Positions 33,381 to 41,691 of a stretch of 64,000 nucleotides of DNA are shown in pieces (the first letter of the stretch is position 1; the number at the start of each line of letters is the position of its first letter). The DNA is from Halobacillus_A sp043497005 (GTDB lineage Bacteria > Bacillota > Bacilli > Bacillales > Halobacillaceae): positions 434,001 to 498,000 of the forward strand of contig NZ_JBIEKE010000002.1 in assembly GCF_043497005.1 (NCBI RefSeq). Direction: 5' to 3'. The notes under the pieces were generated by a model. The model was not told the origin of the DNA. It searched no databases and worked only from the letters and a program-made list of their open reading frames with translations. The translations under genes were made by a program, and so were the position numbers.

Positions 33381-34670
33381 ATGTCAGAAATAAAATTACA
33401 GCCAGCCTCTAAAGGGATCAATGGCACGCTCTCAGTACCGGGGGATAAATCAATCTCTCACCGTTCGATTATTTTCTCTGCTTTAGCAGAGGGGACTTCC
33501 TATATCTCAAATTTTTTAACAGGAGAAGATTGTCTCCGCACCGTTCAAGCTTTTAGAGAATTCGGAGTGGAAATTAAACAAGAAGGAACGAACGTTACGG
33601 TATATGGTAAAGGTTTAGATGCTCTTAGAGCACCTGTAAATCCGATTTATTTTGGAAATTCGGGTACAACTGCACGTCTAATGAGCGGGGTCTTATCAGC
33701 TCTCCCATTATTTAGCACCGCATATGGCGACCCTTCCCTTTCTAAGCGGCCGATGGATCGTGTAGTTGTACCTCTCTCAGAAATGGGAGCTGAAATTACT
33801 GGACGGGAAAATGGGAAATTCCTCCCTTTAGCATTTAACGGAAAGAAATTACGAGGAACTAGTATTGAAATGCAAGTGAAAAGTGCTCAAGTTAAATCTG
33901 CTTTATTATTAGCGGGGATGCTGGCAGAGGGAGAAACCGTTATTTATGAAAAAGGCACTACAAGGAATCATACTGAAATGCTCATGTCTCAATATGGAAT
34001 CTCCCTGGATAAACAAGGGAATAAGTTAACGATTGCTGGTAACCAACAGCCGCTAGCTTCGAATTTAACCGTTCCCGGCGACATCTCATCTGCTGCATTT
34101 TTCATTGCAGCGGCAGCTATAACGCCTAATAGCTCTATCTGCATTGAAAATGTAGGTTTAAACCCCACGAGGGATGGAATTATTACGGCTCTCAAAAAAA
34201 TGGGGGCTCAAATTGAAGTGGATCAGGTTAAGAAGATTGGACATGAACCAGTAGGAAGGGTACAAGTGAAAACCAGTAAACTTAAAGGATGCACTTTTGA
34301 AGGTGAGTTAATTCCTAACTTAATTGACGAAATACCTATCTTAGCTCTTGCTGCGACTCAAGCTGAAGGCACCACTCACATTAGAGATGCCAAAGAGTTA
34401 AGGGTAAAAGAAACAGATCGAATTGAAGCTGTTGTGTCGAACTTACGCAATTTAGGAGCGGAAGTAGAACCTACTGAAGATGGCATGATTATTTATGGTA
34501 AAAATAAATTAACTAGAGGCTCAGTTGAATCATATGGAGATCACCGAATTGGCATGATGGGGGCCATAGCTTCATTAATAACAGATGGAACTGTCCTTAT
34601 CCAGGATAAAGATTGTATAAATATTTCTTACCCTAATTTTTTTGACCATTTAGAAAAGGTTTGTAAATAA
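33381..34670 (+). CDS. aroA: 3-phosphoshikimate 1-carboxyvinyltransferase (EPSP synthase)
   Basis: This 429-residue enzyme joins shikimate 3-phosphate and PEP. Motifs are PGDKSISHRSIIFSALAEG at the N terminus, NSGTTARLMSGVL (about residues 93-105), GDPSLSKRPMDRV, and the C-terminal RVKETDRIEAVVSNL and GDHRIGMMGAIAS. Called aroE in B. subtilis. It is the last gene of the aro supra-operon. No T-tract terminator follows; the next structure is the hairpin at 34689-34741 that pairs with the start of the next gene. Confidence 0.96.
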   Translation: MSEIKLQPASKGINGTLSVPGDKSISHRSIIFSALAEGTSYISNFLTGEDCLRTVQAFREFGVEIKQEGTNVTVYGKGLDALRAPVNPIYFGNSGTTARLMSGVLSALPLFSTAYGDPSLSKRPMDRVVVPLSEMGAEITGRENGKFLPLAFNGKKLRGTSIEMQVKSAQVKSALLLAGMLAEGETVIYEKGTTRNHTEMLMSQYGISLDKQGNKLTIAGNQQPLASNLTVPGDISSAAFFIAAAAITPNSSICIENVGLNPTRDGIITALKKMGAQIEVDQVKKIGHEPVGRVQVKTSKLKGCTFEGELIPNLIDEIPILALAATQAEGTTHIRDAKELRVKETDRIEAVVSNLRNLGAEVEPTEDGMIIYGKNKLTRGSVESYGDHRIGMMGAIASLITDGTVLIQDKDCINISYPNFFDHLEKVCK

Positions 34671-34688
34671 GAATTCATAGATTAACTA

Positions 34689-34741
34689 GAGCTCTCATAC
34701 GATATAAAAAGCCTGTTGGAGGTTTTATCGGATGAGAGCTC
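34689..34741 (+). promoter_or_regulatory. Start-codon-sequestering hairpin with a SigmaE-like -10 box
   Basis: GAGCTCTCAT (34689-34698) pairs perfectly with ATGAGAGCTC (34732-34741), which is the start codon and next codons of the downstream gene. The Shine-Dalgarno (tggagg) lies in the loop. CATACGAT at 34696-34703 resembles a SigmaE -10 box, with a weak -35 (TTCATAGA) 14 bases upstream. A transcript starting at about 34710 would lack the left arm. Confidence 0.5.
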
Positions 34742-35604
34742 ACTGGTTTCATGGGACCCTTAATGAAGATAGTCAAAGCTTCTACGGAGAGCTATTTGTG
34801 AATCATGATAAATTCAAAGACCCTTCCGAAGCCTATAGTCATATTTTAAATGTAAACGTTAATCAGTTTATTATTGCACCTGGTCACGTCATGTTAGATA
34901 CATCGTTCCCCTTAAGCCGTTCTCCTTCGCACGTAAGTCAATGCTACGAATACATGAAAAAAGGATGTACACTGCTGCTTATACAACTTTTCATTCACAC
35001 AAAAAAACATTTTAAAAAAGAGTACGAGCAGATGCAGACCTTTTTAAAAGATTTGCCGTTGGATTATATGATTGTCCCTCGAATATCTTCTCATGTCCTG
35101 CACCCAGAGATGATACGGTATTTTGCCTTAAGGAAAACCCCTTTTATCATTGTTCAAGCTGATTCAATGGAACAATTGAAAAACGTGGCTTGGGGATGGA
35201 TAGCCCAAGCTCAAAGCTACCGTCGAATCCCCCTTACTTATAGTGTCAAAAATAGTAGAAATAGTGAGATGAATAACGAAAGGTTTTGGACAACCCTTAC
35301 AGATTATTATGGTATCATTAAGTTATCTCAACCTATTACAAATGAAAGGTTAACGCTTCAAAATATGAAAGATAGCGGCATATACCCTTATAAAGGAACA
35401 TTAAGAACTAATGCTTATGCTGATTATAATTTATATGAGAAGTCTTCAATCGAGTTGATTGATGAAGAAGAAAATTTCTTATATCATGAACCTGTTCCAG
35501 CTATTACTGTAATGAGGGGATGTCCAATCCAGATTCAACAAAAAGTTGAACCAAATACAAAAGGCATTTTTTTTAAAAGCTCGATTTACAAACATTTTGT
35601 CTAA
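34732..35604 (+). CDS. Unrecognised protein, likely catalytically inactive amidohydrolase fold
   Basis: A 290-residue protein that I cannot name. QFIIAPGHVMLDTSFPL (about residues 46-62) resembles the amidohydrolase start VxPGxIDxHxH, but the two metal-binding histidines are absent (LDTS instead). The last 55 residues (YKGTLRTNAYADYNLYE, then PAITVMRG) resemble the closing beta-sandwich of dihydroorotase-type enzymes (KGxLxxGxDADLxLxD, then xTxVRG). It may therefore be a pseudoenzyme. It sits between aroA and ypiA, where B. subtilis has no gene, with tggagg before ATG 34732. The SigmaE-like box and start-codon hairpin suggest sporulation expression; this is inference. Confidence 0.55.
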   Translation: MRAHWFHGTLNEDSQSFYGELFVNHDKFKDPSEAYSHILNVNVNQFIIAPGHVMLDTSFPLSRSPSHVSQCYEYMKKGCTLLLIQLFIHTKKHFKKEYEQMQTFLKDLPLDYMIVPRISSHVLHPEMIRYFALRKTPFIIVQADSMEQLKNVAWGWIAQAQSYRRIPLTYSVKNSRNSEMNNERFWTTLTDYYGIIKLSQPITNERLTLQNMKDSGIYPYKGTLRTNAYADYNLYEKSSIELIDEEENFLYHEPVPAITVMRGCPIQIQQKVEPNTKGIFFKSSIYKHFV

Positions 35605-35623
35605 TGGTTGAAAGGAAGTCAGT

Positions 35624-36877
35624 ATGGAGGAAATTCATAAAGCTATCCAAGCAATGGAAGCAGAAAAAACGGAAGAAGCTATTACAATATTACAGCAATA
35701 TTTGCCTGAAGCAGATGAAGAAGAGCGCTTTACAATAACTGAACTTTATATTCAATGGGGAATGTTGGAAGAAGCAAAAATGATTTTGCAGGAACTCATT
35801 CAACGCTATCCGAAGGAAGCGGAACTAAAAGTGATGATGGCTGAAATCCATATCGATCTAAATGAAGATGAGGATGCTATTAGTTTATTAAATGAATTTA
35901 CACCAGAGGATGAAGGTTATTTAGAATCTCTTCTGCAGCTAGCAGACCTCTATCAGTCGCAAGGGCTGTTTGAAGTAGCTGAACAAAAGTTACTTGCTGC
36001 TAAGCAAATGGAACCGAACGAAGCTGTAATTGATTTCGCTCTAGGTGAACTTGCCTTTTCTAATGGGGAATATAATAAATGTATTCCATTTTATGAAAAT
36101 GCAATGCATCACCAGCCGGTGATTGCAGATATTGAAGTTGCAACAAGGCTGGCTGAAGCATTTGCTGCCAGTGGGGAGTTTGAGAAATCACTGGATTATT
36201 ATGAAAAAGTGGAAGAAGATAACGCTGACGTGTTATTTCGTTACGGATTTGTAGCTTTTCAAGCGATGCGAAACGATATTGCCATTCACGTTTGGGAACG
36301 TCTTATTGAAGATGATCCTTATTATCAATCTGTTTACCCTTTACTAGCTCAGGCTTATGAAGCAGAAGGGATGCCTAAAGAAGCATTAAATATGGCTGAA
36401 AAAGGGTTAGCTAAAGATGAGTACAATAAAGAACTTTATCACTTAGTGGGTACTCTGTCGCATAAATCCGGAGATAAAGAAGCAGGATACCGCTATATGA
36501 GAGAAGCAGTAGCACTCGATCCTGGGTATAAGGAAGCCGTTCTTTTCTTAATTGAAAATTATAAAAGTGATGGGGACCATGAATCCATCATAGAATTAAT
36601 TAACCAGCTTCTTACGTTGGGCGAGGAAGATCCGTATTATTTATTTGAACTTGCTAAAGCCTATGAGGAAGAGGAAGATTATAAACAAGCACTAGAGTAT
36701 TATCAAAATGCATATCCAAATCTTAAAGATGATGATGTATTCCTTAAGGCTTATGGTTATTTCTTGGTGGAAGAAGGCAGGATGAGGGATGGCCAGCAAG
36801 TACTAGAAGAATACTTGGCCATTGAACCGTCCAACACTGAAGTGGAAGAATTTATCCATCGATTAAAAGAAAAGTAA
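35624..36877 (+). CDS. ypiA: Tetratricopeptide-repeat protein YpiA
   Basis: A 417-residue acidic, all-helical protein of about ten TPR-like repeats, for example EAKMILQELIQRYPKEAELK, EYNKCIPFYENAMHHQP and KQALEYYQNAYPN. There is no signal peptide or membrane segment, so it is cytoplasmic and probably a protein-binding scaffold. Position after the aro operon and before ypiB matches ypiA of B. subtilis; its partner is not known to me. ATG 35624 has aaaggaag upstream. ypiB follows 26 bases later. Confidence 0.88.
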   Translation: MEEIHKAIQAMEAEKTEEAITILQQYLPEADEEERFTITELYIQWGMLEEAKMILQELIQRYPKEAELKVMMAEIHIDLNEDEDAISLLNEFTPEDEGYLESLLQLADLYQSQGLFEVAEQKLLAAKQMEPNEAVIDFALGELAFSNGEYNKCIPFYENAMHHQPVIADIEVATRLAEAFAASGEFEKSLDYYEKVEEDNADVLFRYGFVAFQAMRNDIAIHVWERLIEDDPYYQSVYPLLAQAYEAEGMPKEALNMAEKGLAKDEYNKELYHLVGTLSHKSGDKEAGYRYMREAVALDPGYKEAVLFLIENYKSDGDHESIIELINQLLTLGEEDPYYLFELAKAYEEEEDYKQALEYYQNAYPNLKDDDVFLKAYGYFLVEEGRMRDGQQVLEEYLAIEPSNTEVEEFIHRLKEK

Positions 36878-36903
36878 TTTTAACAAGCGCAGGAGGGGCG
36901 CCT

Positions 36904-37470
36904 ATGGAAACACCGATTTCTGTTAATGAAAAAAAAGAATTTGTCCGTTGGTTCTTAAATCATTATCAATTGAAGAAGCGGGAAAGTGTCTGGATTCTAA
37001 ACTATTTAATGAACCATGAATCTTTGCTATCATCAGTGTGTTTCGTAGAAGATGTTAAGTTGTGTCCACGTGGGATGGAAATCACCGCTCAAGGAGTAAA
37101 GGATCCTCCATTTCGCTTTTACAAAGGTCAAGTGATGACGAATGATGCGGAAAAGTCATTTCATGATTTGAGAATGAATCAAGACGAACCGATTTATATT
37201 CAAATGAATTTTGAAAATGCCCATCAATGTTCGATGTATGCCCTGGTTCTTGAAGAGAATCCTTATTTACCGAAAGATCATTATGTAAACGAAAGCGATC
37301 GTGAAGAGGCAGAACATGTATTATCTATCAGTCTTCTCGCATTTAAAAAGCAGCAGTTGGAGAAAGAAATAGATGAATCATTGCAAAGTGGAGATCAAAG
37401 CCGTTTTAGACGATTAGCTGAAGCTTTGAAAGATGTAAACGAAGCTTTAAAGTACACGCAGGTGGAATAG
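36904..37470 (+). CDS. ypiB: UPF0302 protein YpiB
   Basis: A 188-residue cytoplasmic protein. The N-terminal part (VNEKKEFVRWFLNHYQLKKR, then WILNYLMNHESLL) is the UPF0302 domain, and the C terminus (about residues 145-185) is the short IDEAL-type region. Function is not established. A strong aggagggg site precedes ATG 36904. It is followed by a perfect terminator, so the upstream operon ends here. Confidence 0.88.
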   Translation: METPISVNEKKEFVRWFLNHYQLKKRESVWILNYLMNHESLLSSVCFVEDVKLCPRGMEITAQGVKDPPFRFYKGQVMTNDAEKSFHDLRMNQDEPIYIQMNFENAHQCSMYALVLEENPYLPKDHYVNESDREEAEHVLSISLLAFKKQQLEKEIDESLQSGDQSRFRRLAEALKDVNEALKYTQVE

Positions 37471-37506
37471 CTAAGAGGAAATTTTTCCTCTTAGCTTTTC
37501 TTTTTG
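37467..37506 (+). terminator. Intrinsic terminator of ypiA-ypiB
   Basis: AGCTAAGAGGAAA pairs perfectly with TTTCCTCTTAGCT, starting at the ypiB stop codon, followed by a T-rich tract. Confidence 0.92.
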
Positions 37507-37557
37507 TTTATTTTTAGTAAAATAGACTAAAGTAAGAAAGGAATGGGATCGTATACT

Positions 37558-38016
37558 ATGCAATGGACAAAAGAAGATACTGAACTCTATTTAACTGAAA
37601 AGAAATATGTAGACACCTTAATCATTCCCTTAATTCCATTTAATCCAGAAACGGATAGCACAATAGCAAAAGAAGCATTTCAAAGAGAATTAAATCATTT
37701 AACTACACACTTGTTAGAAAAAGGTTATAAAGGCCGTATTTTATTAGCTCCTGACTATAATTATATAACTGGAAATTATGAAGAAGAGTCTCAAAGGATT
37801 AATCAATGGATAGAAAAGTTTGAAAAACAGCCGTTTGCCCATATATTTTTATTTACTTTTGATACAAAATGGAAAAGATGGGAAAAAGAATTGAGAGGAC
37901 ATTTGTTGTGGGTACCTAGTTTACACGAAAGAAATCTACAATCTACTGAAACAAAGTCGTTTGTAAAAGAACAGGTAAATCAAATTAGTGACCTTATAAA
38001 AGCGTACTGGGATTGA
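37558..38016 (+). CDS. ypiF: DUF2487 protein YpiF
   Basis: A 152-residue cytoplasmic protein (MQWTKEDTELYLTEKKYVDT, LIPLIPF, GRILLAPDYNYI) of the YpiF family, found just before qcrA in Bacillus. Function unknown. The start is uncertain: ATG 37558 matches the family N terminus but is 15 bases from aaagga, while ATG 37543 abuts that site. The gene ends 129 bases before qcrA, which has its own promoter. Confidence 0.82.
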   Translation: MQWTKEDTELYLTEKKYVDTLIIPLIPFNPETDSTIAKEAFQRELNHLTTHLLEKGYKGRILLAPDYNYITGNYEEESQRINQWIEKFEKQPFAHIFLFTFDTKWKRWEKELRGHLLWVPSLHERNLQSTETKSFVKEQVNQISDLIKAYWD

Positions 38017-38046
38017 CTAAAACTTTCCTTTAACGTCGATATTTTA

Positions 38047-38075
38047 TTGACCAGGCTATAAGATTGCGCTATCAT
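38047..38075 (+). promoter_or_regulatory. SigmaA-type promoter of qcrABC
   Basis: TTGACC (38047-38052), 17 bases, TATCAT (38070-38075). The leader then holds a small perfect hairpin, ATCCATG-tcg-CATGGAT (38106-38122), before the ribosome binding site. Confidence 0.6.
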
Positions 38076-38145
38076 AGTAATGTCCTAGTAAACTGTATGT
38101 AACCGATCCATGTCGCATGGATTACAGCATAGAGGGGGGAAAAGA

Positions 38146-38643
38146 ATGAGCGATAAACAAAGAGTATCCCGTCGTCAATTTTTAAACTACACACTGACAG
38201 GTGTTGGTGGTTTTATGGCTGCAGGAATGCTTGCACCAATGGTTAGGTTTGCCATTGATCCTGTGCTGAAGCCGTCGGCTGCTGGTGACTTTAAATCTGT
38301 TGCATCCGTTGATGAAATTACAAATGAGCCGCAAAGATTTGAGTGGGTTGTTGATCAAGTCGATGGCTGGTATGAATCTGAGGTACAAAAAACGGCATGG
38401 GTGTACCGAACTGAGGAGGATGAAATTGTTGCCTTGTCTCCAATTTGTACGCATTTAGGCTGTACAGTCGATTGGGCATCAAATGAAGAGTATCCAGATC
38501 AGTTTTACTGTCCATGTCACGCTGGTCGTTATACAAAGGATGGAGTGAATGTGCCTGGCACACCGCCTACTGCACCCTTACCTTTATTCGACCATAAAGT
38601 TGAGGAAGGTATGTTGTACCTTGGACAAGAACAAGATAGATAG
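38146..38643 (+). CDS. qcrA: Menaquinol:cytochrome c reductase, Rieske iron-sulfur subunit
   Basis: A 165-residue Rieske protein of the b6c/bc-type complex. The N terminus carries a twin arginine and one membrane anchor (SRRQFLNYTLTGVGGFMAAG), consistent with Tat-dependent insertion. The [2Fe-2S] ligands are CTHLGC and CPCHAG (about residues 104-109 and 125-130). ATG 38146 follows gagggggg with eight bases of spacing. It begins the qcrABC operon, with 12 bases to qcrB. It takes electrons from menaquinol at the outer face of the membrane. Confidence 0.96.
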   Translation: MSDKQRVSRRQFLNYTLTGVGGFMAAGMLAPMVRFAIDPVLKPSAAGDFKSVASVDEITNEPQRFEWVVDQVDGWYESEVQKTAWVYRTEEDEIVALSPICTHLGCTVDWASNEEYPDQFYCPCHAGRYTKDGVNVPGTPPTAPLPLFDHKVEEGMLYLGQEQDR

Positions 38644-38655
38644 GGGGCGTAAATC

Positions 38656-39330
38656 ATGCTACAGAGAATTTATGATTGGGTCGATGAGCGCGTAGACATC
38701 ACACCGTTATGGCGTGATATCGCCGACCACGAAGTGCCCGAGCATGTCAACCCTGCCCACCACTTTTCCGCATTTGTTTATTGTTTTGGTGGCTTGACAT
38801 TCTTTGTTACAGTAATTCAAATTTTATCAGGGATGTTTTTAACGATGTATTATGTGCCTGATATTGAAAATGCTTGGGAATCTGTTTACTACTTACAAAG
38901 AGAAGTAGCTTATGGACAGATCGTTCGTGGAATGCATCACTGGGGAGCAAGTCTTGTTATCGTCATGTTATTTCTACATACTTTACGGGTGTTTTTCCAA
39001 GGAGCATATAAGAAACCTCGTGAATTAAACTGGATTGTAGGTGTGCTTTTATTCTTCGTCATGCTTGGCTTAGGATTTACAGGTTACTTACTTCCGTGGG
39101 ATAACAAAGCTTATTTTGCCACTCAGGTCGGCCTGGAAATTGCAGCGGCAACACCTGTAATCGGTGATAGTATTCGATCGCTATTAGCAGGAGATCCAAC
39201 AATTGTAGGAGCGCAGACATTAACGCGTTTCTTTGCGATTCATGTGTTTTTCTTGCCTGCAGCGTTATTCGGTTTAATGGGTGCTCACTTTGTTTTAATT
39301 CGTAAACAAGGAATTTCCGGTCCACTATAA
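38656..39330 (+). CDS. qcrB: Menaquinol:cytochrome c reductase, cytochrome b subunit
   Basis: The 224-residue cytochrome b6-type subunit with four membrane helices that carry two b hemes; its length is that of the b6 (not full b) form. Histidine ligands lie in GMHHWGASLVIVMLFLHTLR and in RFFAIHVFFLPAALFGLMGAH. PWDNKAYFATQVG is the quinol-site region. ATG 38656 follows ataggggg. It is between the Rieske and cytochrome c subunits. Confidence 0.96.
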   Translation: MLQRIYDWVDERVDITPLWRDIADHEVPEHVNPAHHFSAFVYCFGGLTFFVTVIQILSGMFLTMYYVPDIENAWESVYYLQREVAYGQIVRGMHHWGASLVIVMLFLHTLRVFFQGAYKKPRELNWIVGVLLFFVMLGLGFTGYLLPWDNKAYFATQVGLEIAAATPVIGDSIRSLLAGDPTIVGAQTLTRFFAIHVFFLPAALFGLMGAHFVLIRKQGISGPL

Positions 39331-39359
39331 AATGGAAATGATGTAAAGGAGGGAAAGCT

Positions 39360-40214
39360 GTGCATAGGGGAAAAGGTATGAAGTTCGTCGGTGATTCACG
39401 AATTACCGCTGAACAAAAAGCCAATTTACCAAAAGATTATTCAGAATACCCTGGTCGTACGGAAGCGTTCTGGCCTAACTTCCTTCTAAAAGAATGGTTA
39501 GTTGGTTCGGTTTTCCTTATTGGTTTTCTGATTTTGACTGCAGCTCACCCATCACCACTTGAGCAGCAGGCCGATCCAACCAATGCTGGGTATATTCCGT
39601 TACCCGACTGGTATTTCTTATTCTTATACCAATTTTTAAAGTATCAATATGCTGGTGGAGACTTTATCGTCTTTGGAGCGATTGTTGCGCCGAGTATAGC
39701 ATTTGGAGCTTTGCTGCTTGCGCCGTTTCTTGATAGAGGACCTGAACGCCGTCCGCATAAACGTCCTATTGCTGTTGGCCTTATGATGCTTGGATTTATC
39801 GCTACTTTCTGGCTTACTTATGAATCTGTATCAGAAGTAGACTATGCTGAGCGTGATGAGCAATATGGTGTAAGTATTGAAGCGGAAGAGGTAGAGATTG
39901 ACACAGAAGCTGCCGGCTATGAAATTTATGAAAATAACTGTGCCAGCTGTCACGGCGGAAACCTTGAGGGTACAGGAAGTTACCCGGCTTTAATTGATAC
40001 ACAGCTGCCTGCAGATCAGGTTAAAGATATTGCCCAGAATGGTATCGGCGAGATGCCTGAAGGAATCTTTGAAGGTTCTGAAGAAGAACTCGATCAACTA
40101 GCCGCATTCGTAACAAATCCTACGGGAGAAGAAGACGGTGAAGGTGGAGAAGAAGGATCAGAAGAAGAAGGTTCTGATGATGAAGAGGGTTCTGATGAAG
40201 AATCAGAAGAATAA
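39360..40214 (+). CDS. qcrC: Menaquinol:cytochrome c reductase, cytochrome b/c subunit with acidic tail
   Basis: A 284-residue fusion of a subunit-IV-like membrane part (FWPNFLLKEWLVGSVFLIG, about residues 40-165) and a cytochrome c domain with heme motif CASCHGG (about residues 195-201) and axial-ligand region GEMPEGIF. GTG 39360 aligns with the B. subtilis N terminus (MHRGKGMKFVGDSR) and lies seven bases after ggaggg. The last about 28 residues are nearly all Glu, Asp, Gly and Ser, a tail that I do not recall in B. subtilis QcrC and that would lie outside the membrane. A strong terminator follows. Confidence 0.95.
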   Translation: MHRGKGMKFVGDSRITAEQKANLPKDYSEYPGRTEAFWPNFLLKEWLVGSVFLIGFLILTAAHPSPLEQQADPTNAGYIPLPDWYFLFLYQFLKYQYAGGDFIVFGAIVAPSIAFGALLLAPFLDRGPERRPHKRPIAVGLMMLGFIATFWLTYESVSEVDYAERDEQYGVSIEAEEVEIDTEAAGYEIYENNCASCHGGNLEGTGSYPALIDTQLPADQVKDIAQNGIGEMPEGIFEGSEEELDQLAAFVTNPTGEEDGEGGEEGSEEEGSDDEEGSDEESEE

Positions 40215-40230
40215 CATAATCTTATAGAAA

Positions 40231-40266
40231 TAAGCCGTGCCCTTCCTTCGGAGCACGGCTTATTTT
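40231..40266 (+). terminator. Intrinsic terminator of qcrABC
   Basis: TAAGCCGTGC pairs perfectly with GCACGGCTTA around a 12-base loop; TTTT follows. Confidence 0.88.
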
Positions 40267-40282
40267 ATCATTGGAGGTTCTT

Positions 40283-40867
40283 ATGAAGGCGTTACTGAAT
40301 TACATATTAAATCAGCGCAGCTTTCTAATAGCTCTTTTTATCATTAATCTTTTAGGTACTATATACGGATATATATGGTATGCATCACAGTTGAAAATGA
40401 CTGACCCTATTTTTTTACTATTTGTGCCTGATAGTCCGACTGCCAGTCTATTTTTTACCATATTTTTAGCTTTTTATATCTTTAAAAAGAATGTACCTTA
40501 TTTCGAAGCGTTGGCTTTGATTACGTTGTTCAAATATGGGGTTTGGGCTGTAGTCATGAATGGATTAACATGGATGGAATACGGTTCACTTCCATGGACA
40601 GGATATATGCTTGTTATTTCTCATGGAGCCATGGCGATCCAGGGACTTCTCTATGCCCCTTACTATAAATTAAAACTCCGCCATGTAGTCGTAGCAGCTG
40701 TATGGACGTTACACAATGATGTTATTGATTACGTGTACGAACAAATGCCAATTTACCCTTCTATCATGGACCATATGAACGAAATTGGTTATTTCACATT
40801 TTGGCTTAGTATAGTATCTATAGCCATTGGGTTCTACGTGGTAAGAATTAAAATGGATTCGGTCTAA
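40283..40867 (+). CDS. ypjA: DUF1405 membrane protein YpjA
   Basis: A 194-residue protein with about six membrane segments (RSFLIALFIINLLGTIYGY is the first) and short loops, of the DUF1405 family. Function unknown. ATG 40283 follows ttggagg. Order qcrC-ypjA-ypjB matches B. subtilis. No intrinsic terminator is seen before ypjB, so read-through is expected and meets the hairpin described at 40869-40920. Confidence 0.85.
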   Translation: MKALLNYILNQRSFLIALFIINLLGTIYGYIWYASQLKMTDPIFLLFVPDSPTASLFFTIFLAFYIFKKNVPYFEALALITLFKYGVWAVVMNGLTWMEYGSLPWTGYMLVISHGAMAIQGLLYAPYYKLKLRHVVVAAVWTLHNDVIDYVYEQMPIYPSIMDHMNEIGYFTFWLSIVSIAIGFYVVRIKMDSV

Positions 40868-40920
40868 TCCTCTCTACTTCTTCATACACTATCATTAAGA
40901 TAGAAGTAGAAGGGGAGAGG
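40862..40920 (+). promoter_or_regulatory. SigmaE promoter inside a Shine-Dalgarno-sequestering hairpin, upstream of ypjB
   Basis: CATACACT (40883-40890) is a perfect match to the SigmaE -10 pattern CATACAMT, and GTCTAAT at 40862-40868 is a weak -35 about 14 bases upstream. TCTACTTCT (40873-40881) pairs perfectly with AGAAGTAGA (40902-40910), and CCTC (40869-40872) can pair with GAGG (40917-40920), enclosing the ribosome binding site aggggagagg. The -10 box and the expected start site (about 40897) lie in the loop. Confidence 0.65.
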
Positions 40921-40924
40921 CTAC

Positions 40925-41626
40925 ATGGGACGAGCTATTCTCATTGTTTTTCTGTCGTTAGCCGGTATAATCTTTGTGTGTAATCAATGGATAACAGCTG
41001 ATACGAATGACGAAAACTTAGAGCCTTTTGTAGAACAATACAGGTATTTAGTTTTTGATGGAAAATATGATCTTGCAGAAAAAATGTTGGATAATCGTTA
41101 TCAAGAATTGGAAAACTATTATGAGGAAAAATCTTTAGCTCACAAACAAACTTTTGCTCAACTTGCGGGTAACACGAACCAAAACCCTGAACAAATAGTT
41201 CATTTGTTGAACTTTCTAGATCTCTCTATAAGTCCAGATGAGGAGAAATTAGTTAAAGAAAAGCTAAAAGAAATTCAAATACTGGCAGAAAACTCAGATA
41301 TTAACCGTACAGATGTGCTGGAGAAATGGACAAGTTTATCTTCTTTTATTGAATTGTACTTTCCACAGGAAAAAGTTCATTACGTGAATGAAGCCTTACA
41401 AAGTTATCATGCGAGCAGTTCATTAGAAACACAGCAATCGTTGCTGTATTATTTAGACTACATGATACCGGAGGACGAAAAAGATAACACACACGACGCT
41501 TTCATTTGGACAGCGATAATTATAGGTGGTTCAATCATAGGCACGCTTTTTTATGTCGGTTACCGTAAATACAAAGCGGAAAAGGAACTGGTAAAAGAGA
41601 AGCAAACCCGAAAACAAAATAGTTGA
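40925..41626 (+). CDS. ypjB: Sporulation protein YpjB
   Basis: A 233-residue membrane protein with an N-terminal signal or anchor (ILIVFLSLAGIIFVCNQW), a charged helical extracytoplasmic domain (about residues 25-190) and a C-terminal membrane helix (FIWTAIIIGGSIIGTLFYVGY) ending in a lysine-rich tail. This is the YpjB layout; in B. subtilis its gene is SigmaE-dependent and its exact role is unclear. The perfect SigmaE -10 box upstream agrees. The gene follows ypjA by 57 bases. Confidence 0.87.
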   Translation: MGRAILIVFLSLAGIIFVCNQWITADTNDENLEPFVEQYRYLVFDGKYDLAEKMLDNRYQELENYYEEKSLAHKQTFAQLAGNTNQNPEQIVHLLNFLDLSISPDEEKLVKEKLKEIQILAENSDINRTDVLEKWTSLSSFIELYFPQEKVHYVNEALQSYHASSSLETQQSLLYYLDYMIPEDEKDNTHDAFIWTAIIIGGSIIGTLFYVGYRKYKAEKELVKEKQTRKQNS

Positions 41627-41691
41627 TTTTTTAAGTTTATTTGACTAAAATTGACCTATATGCAGTAGACATCTAAGATGGAGGAATGAAG

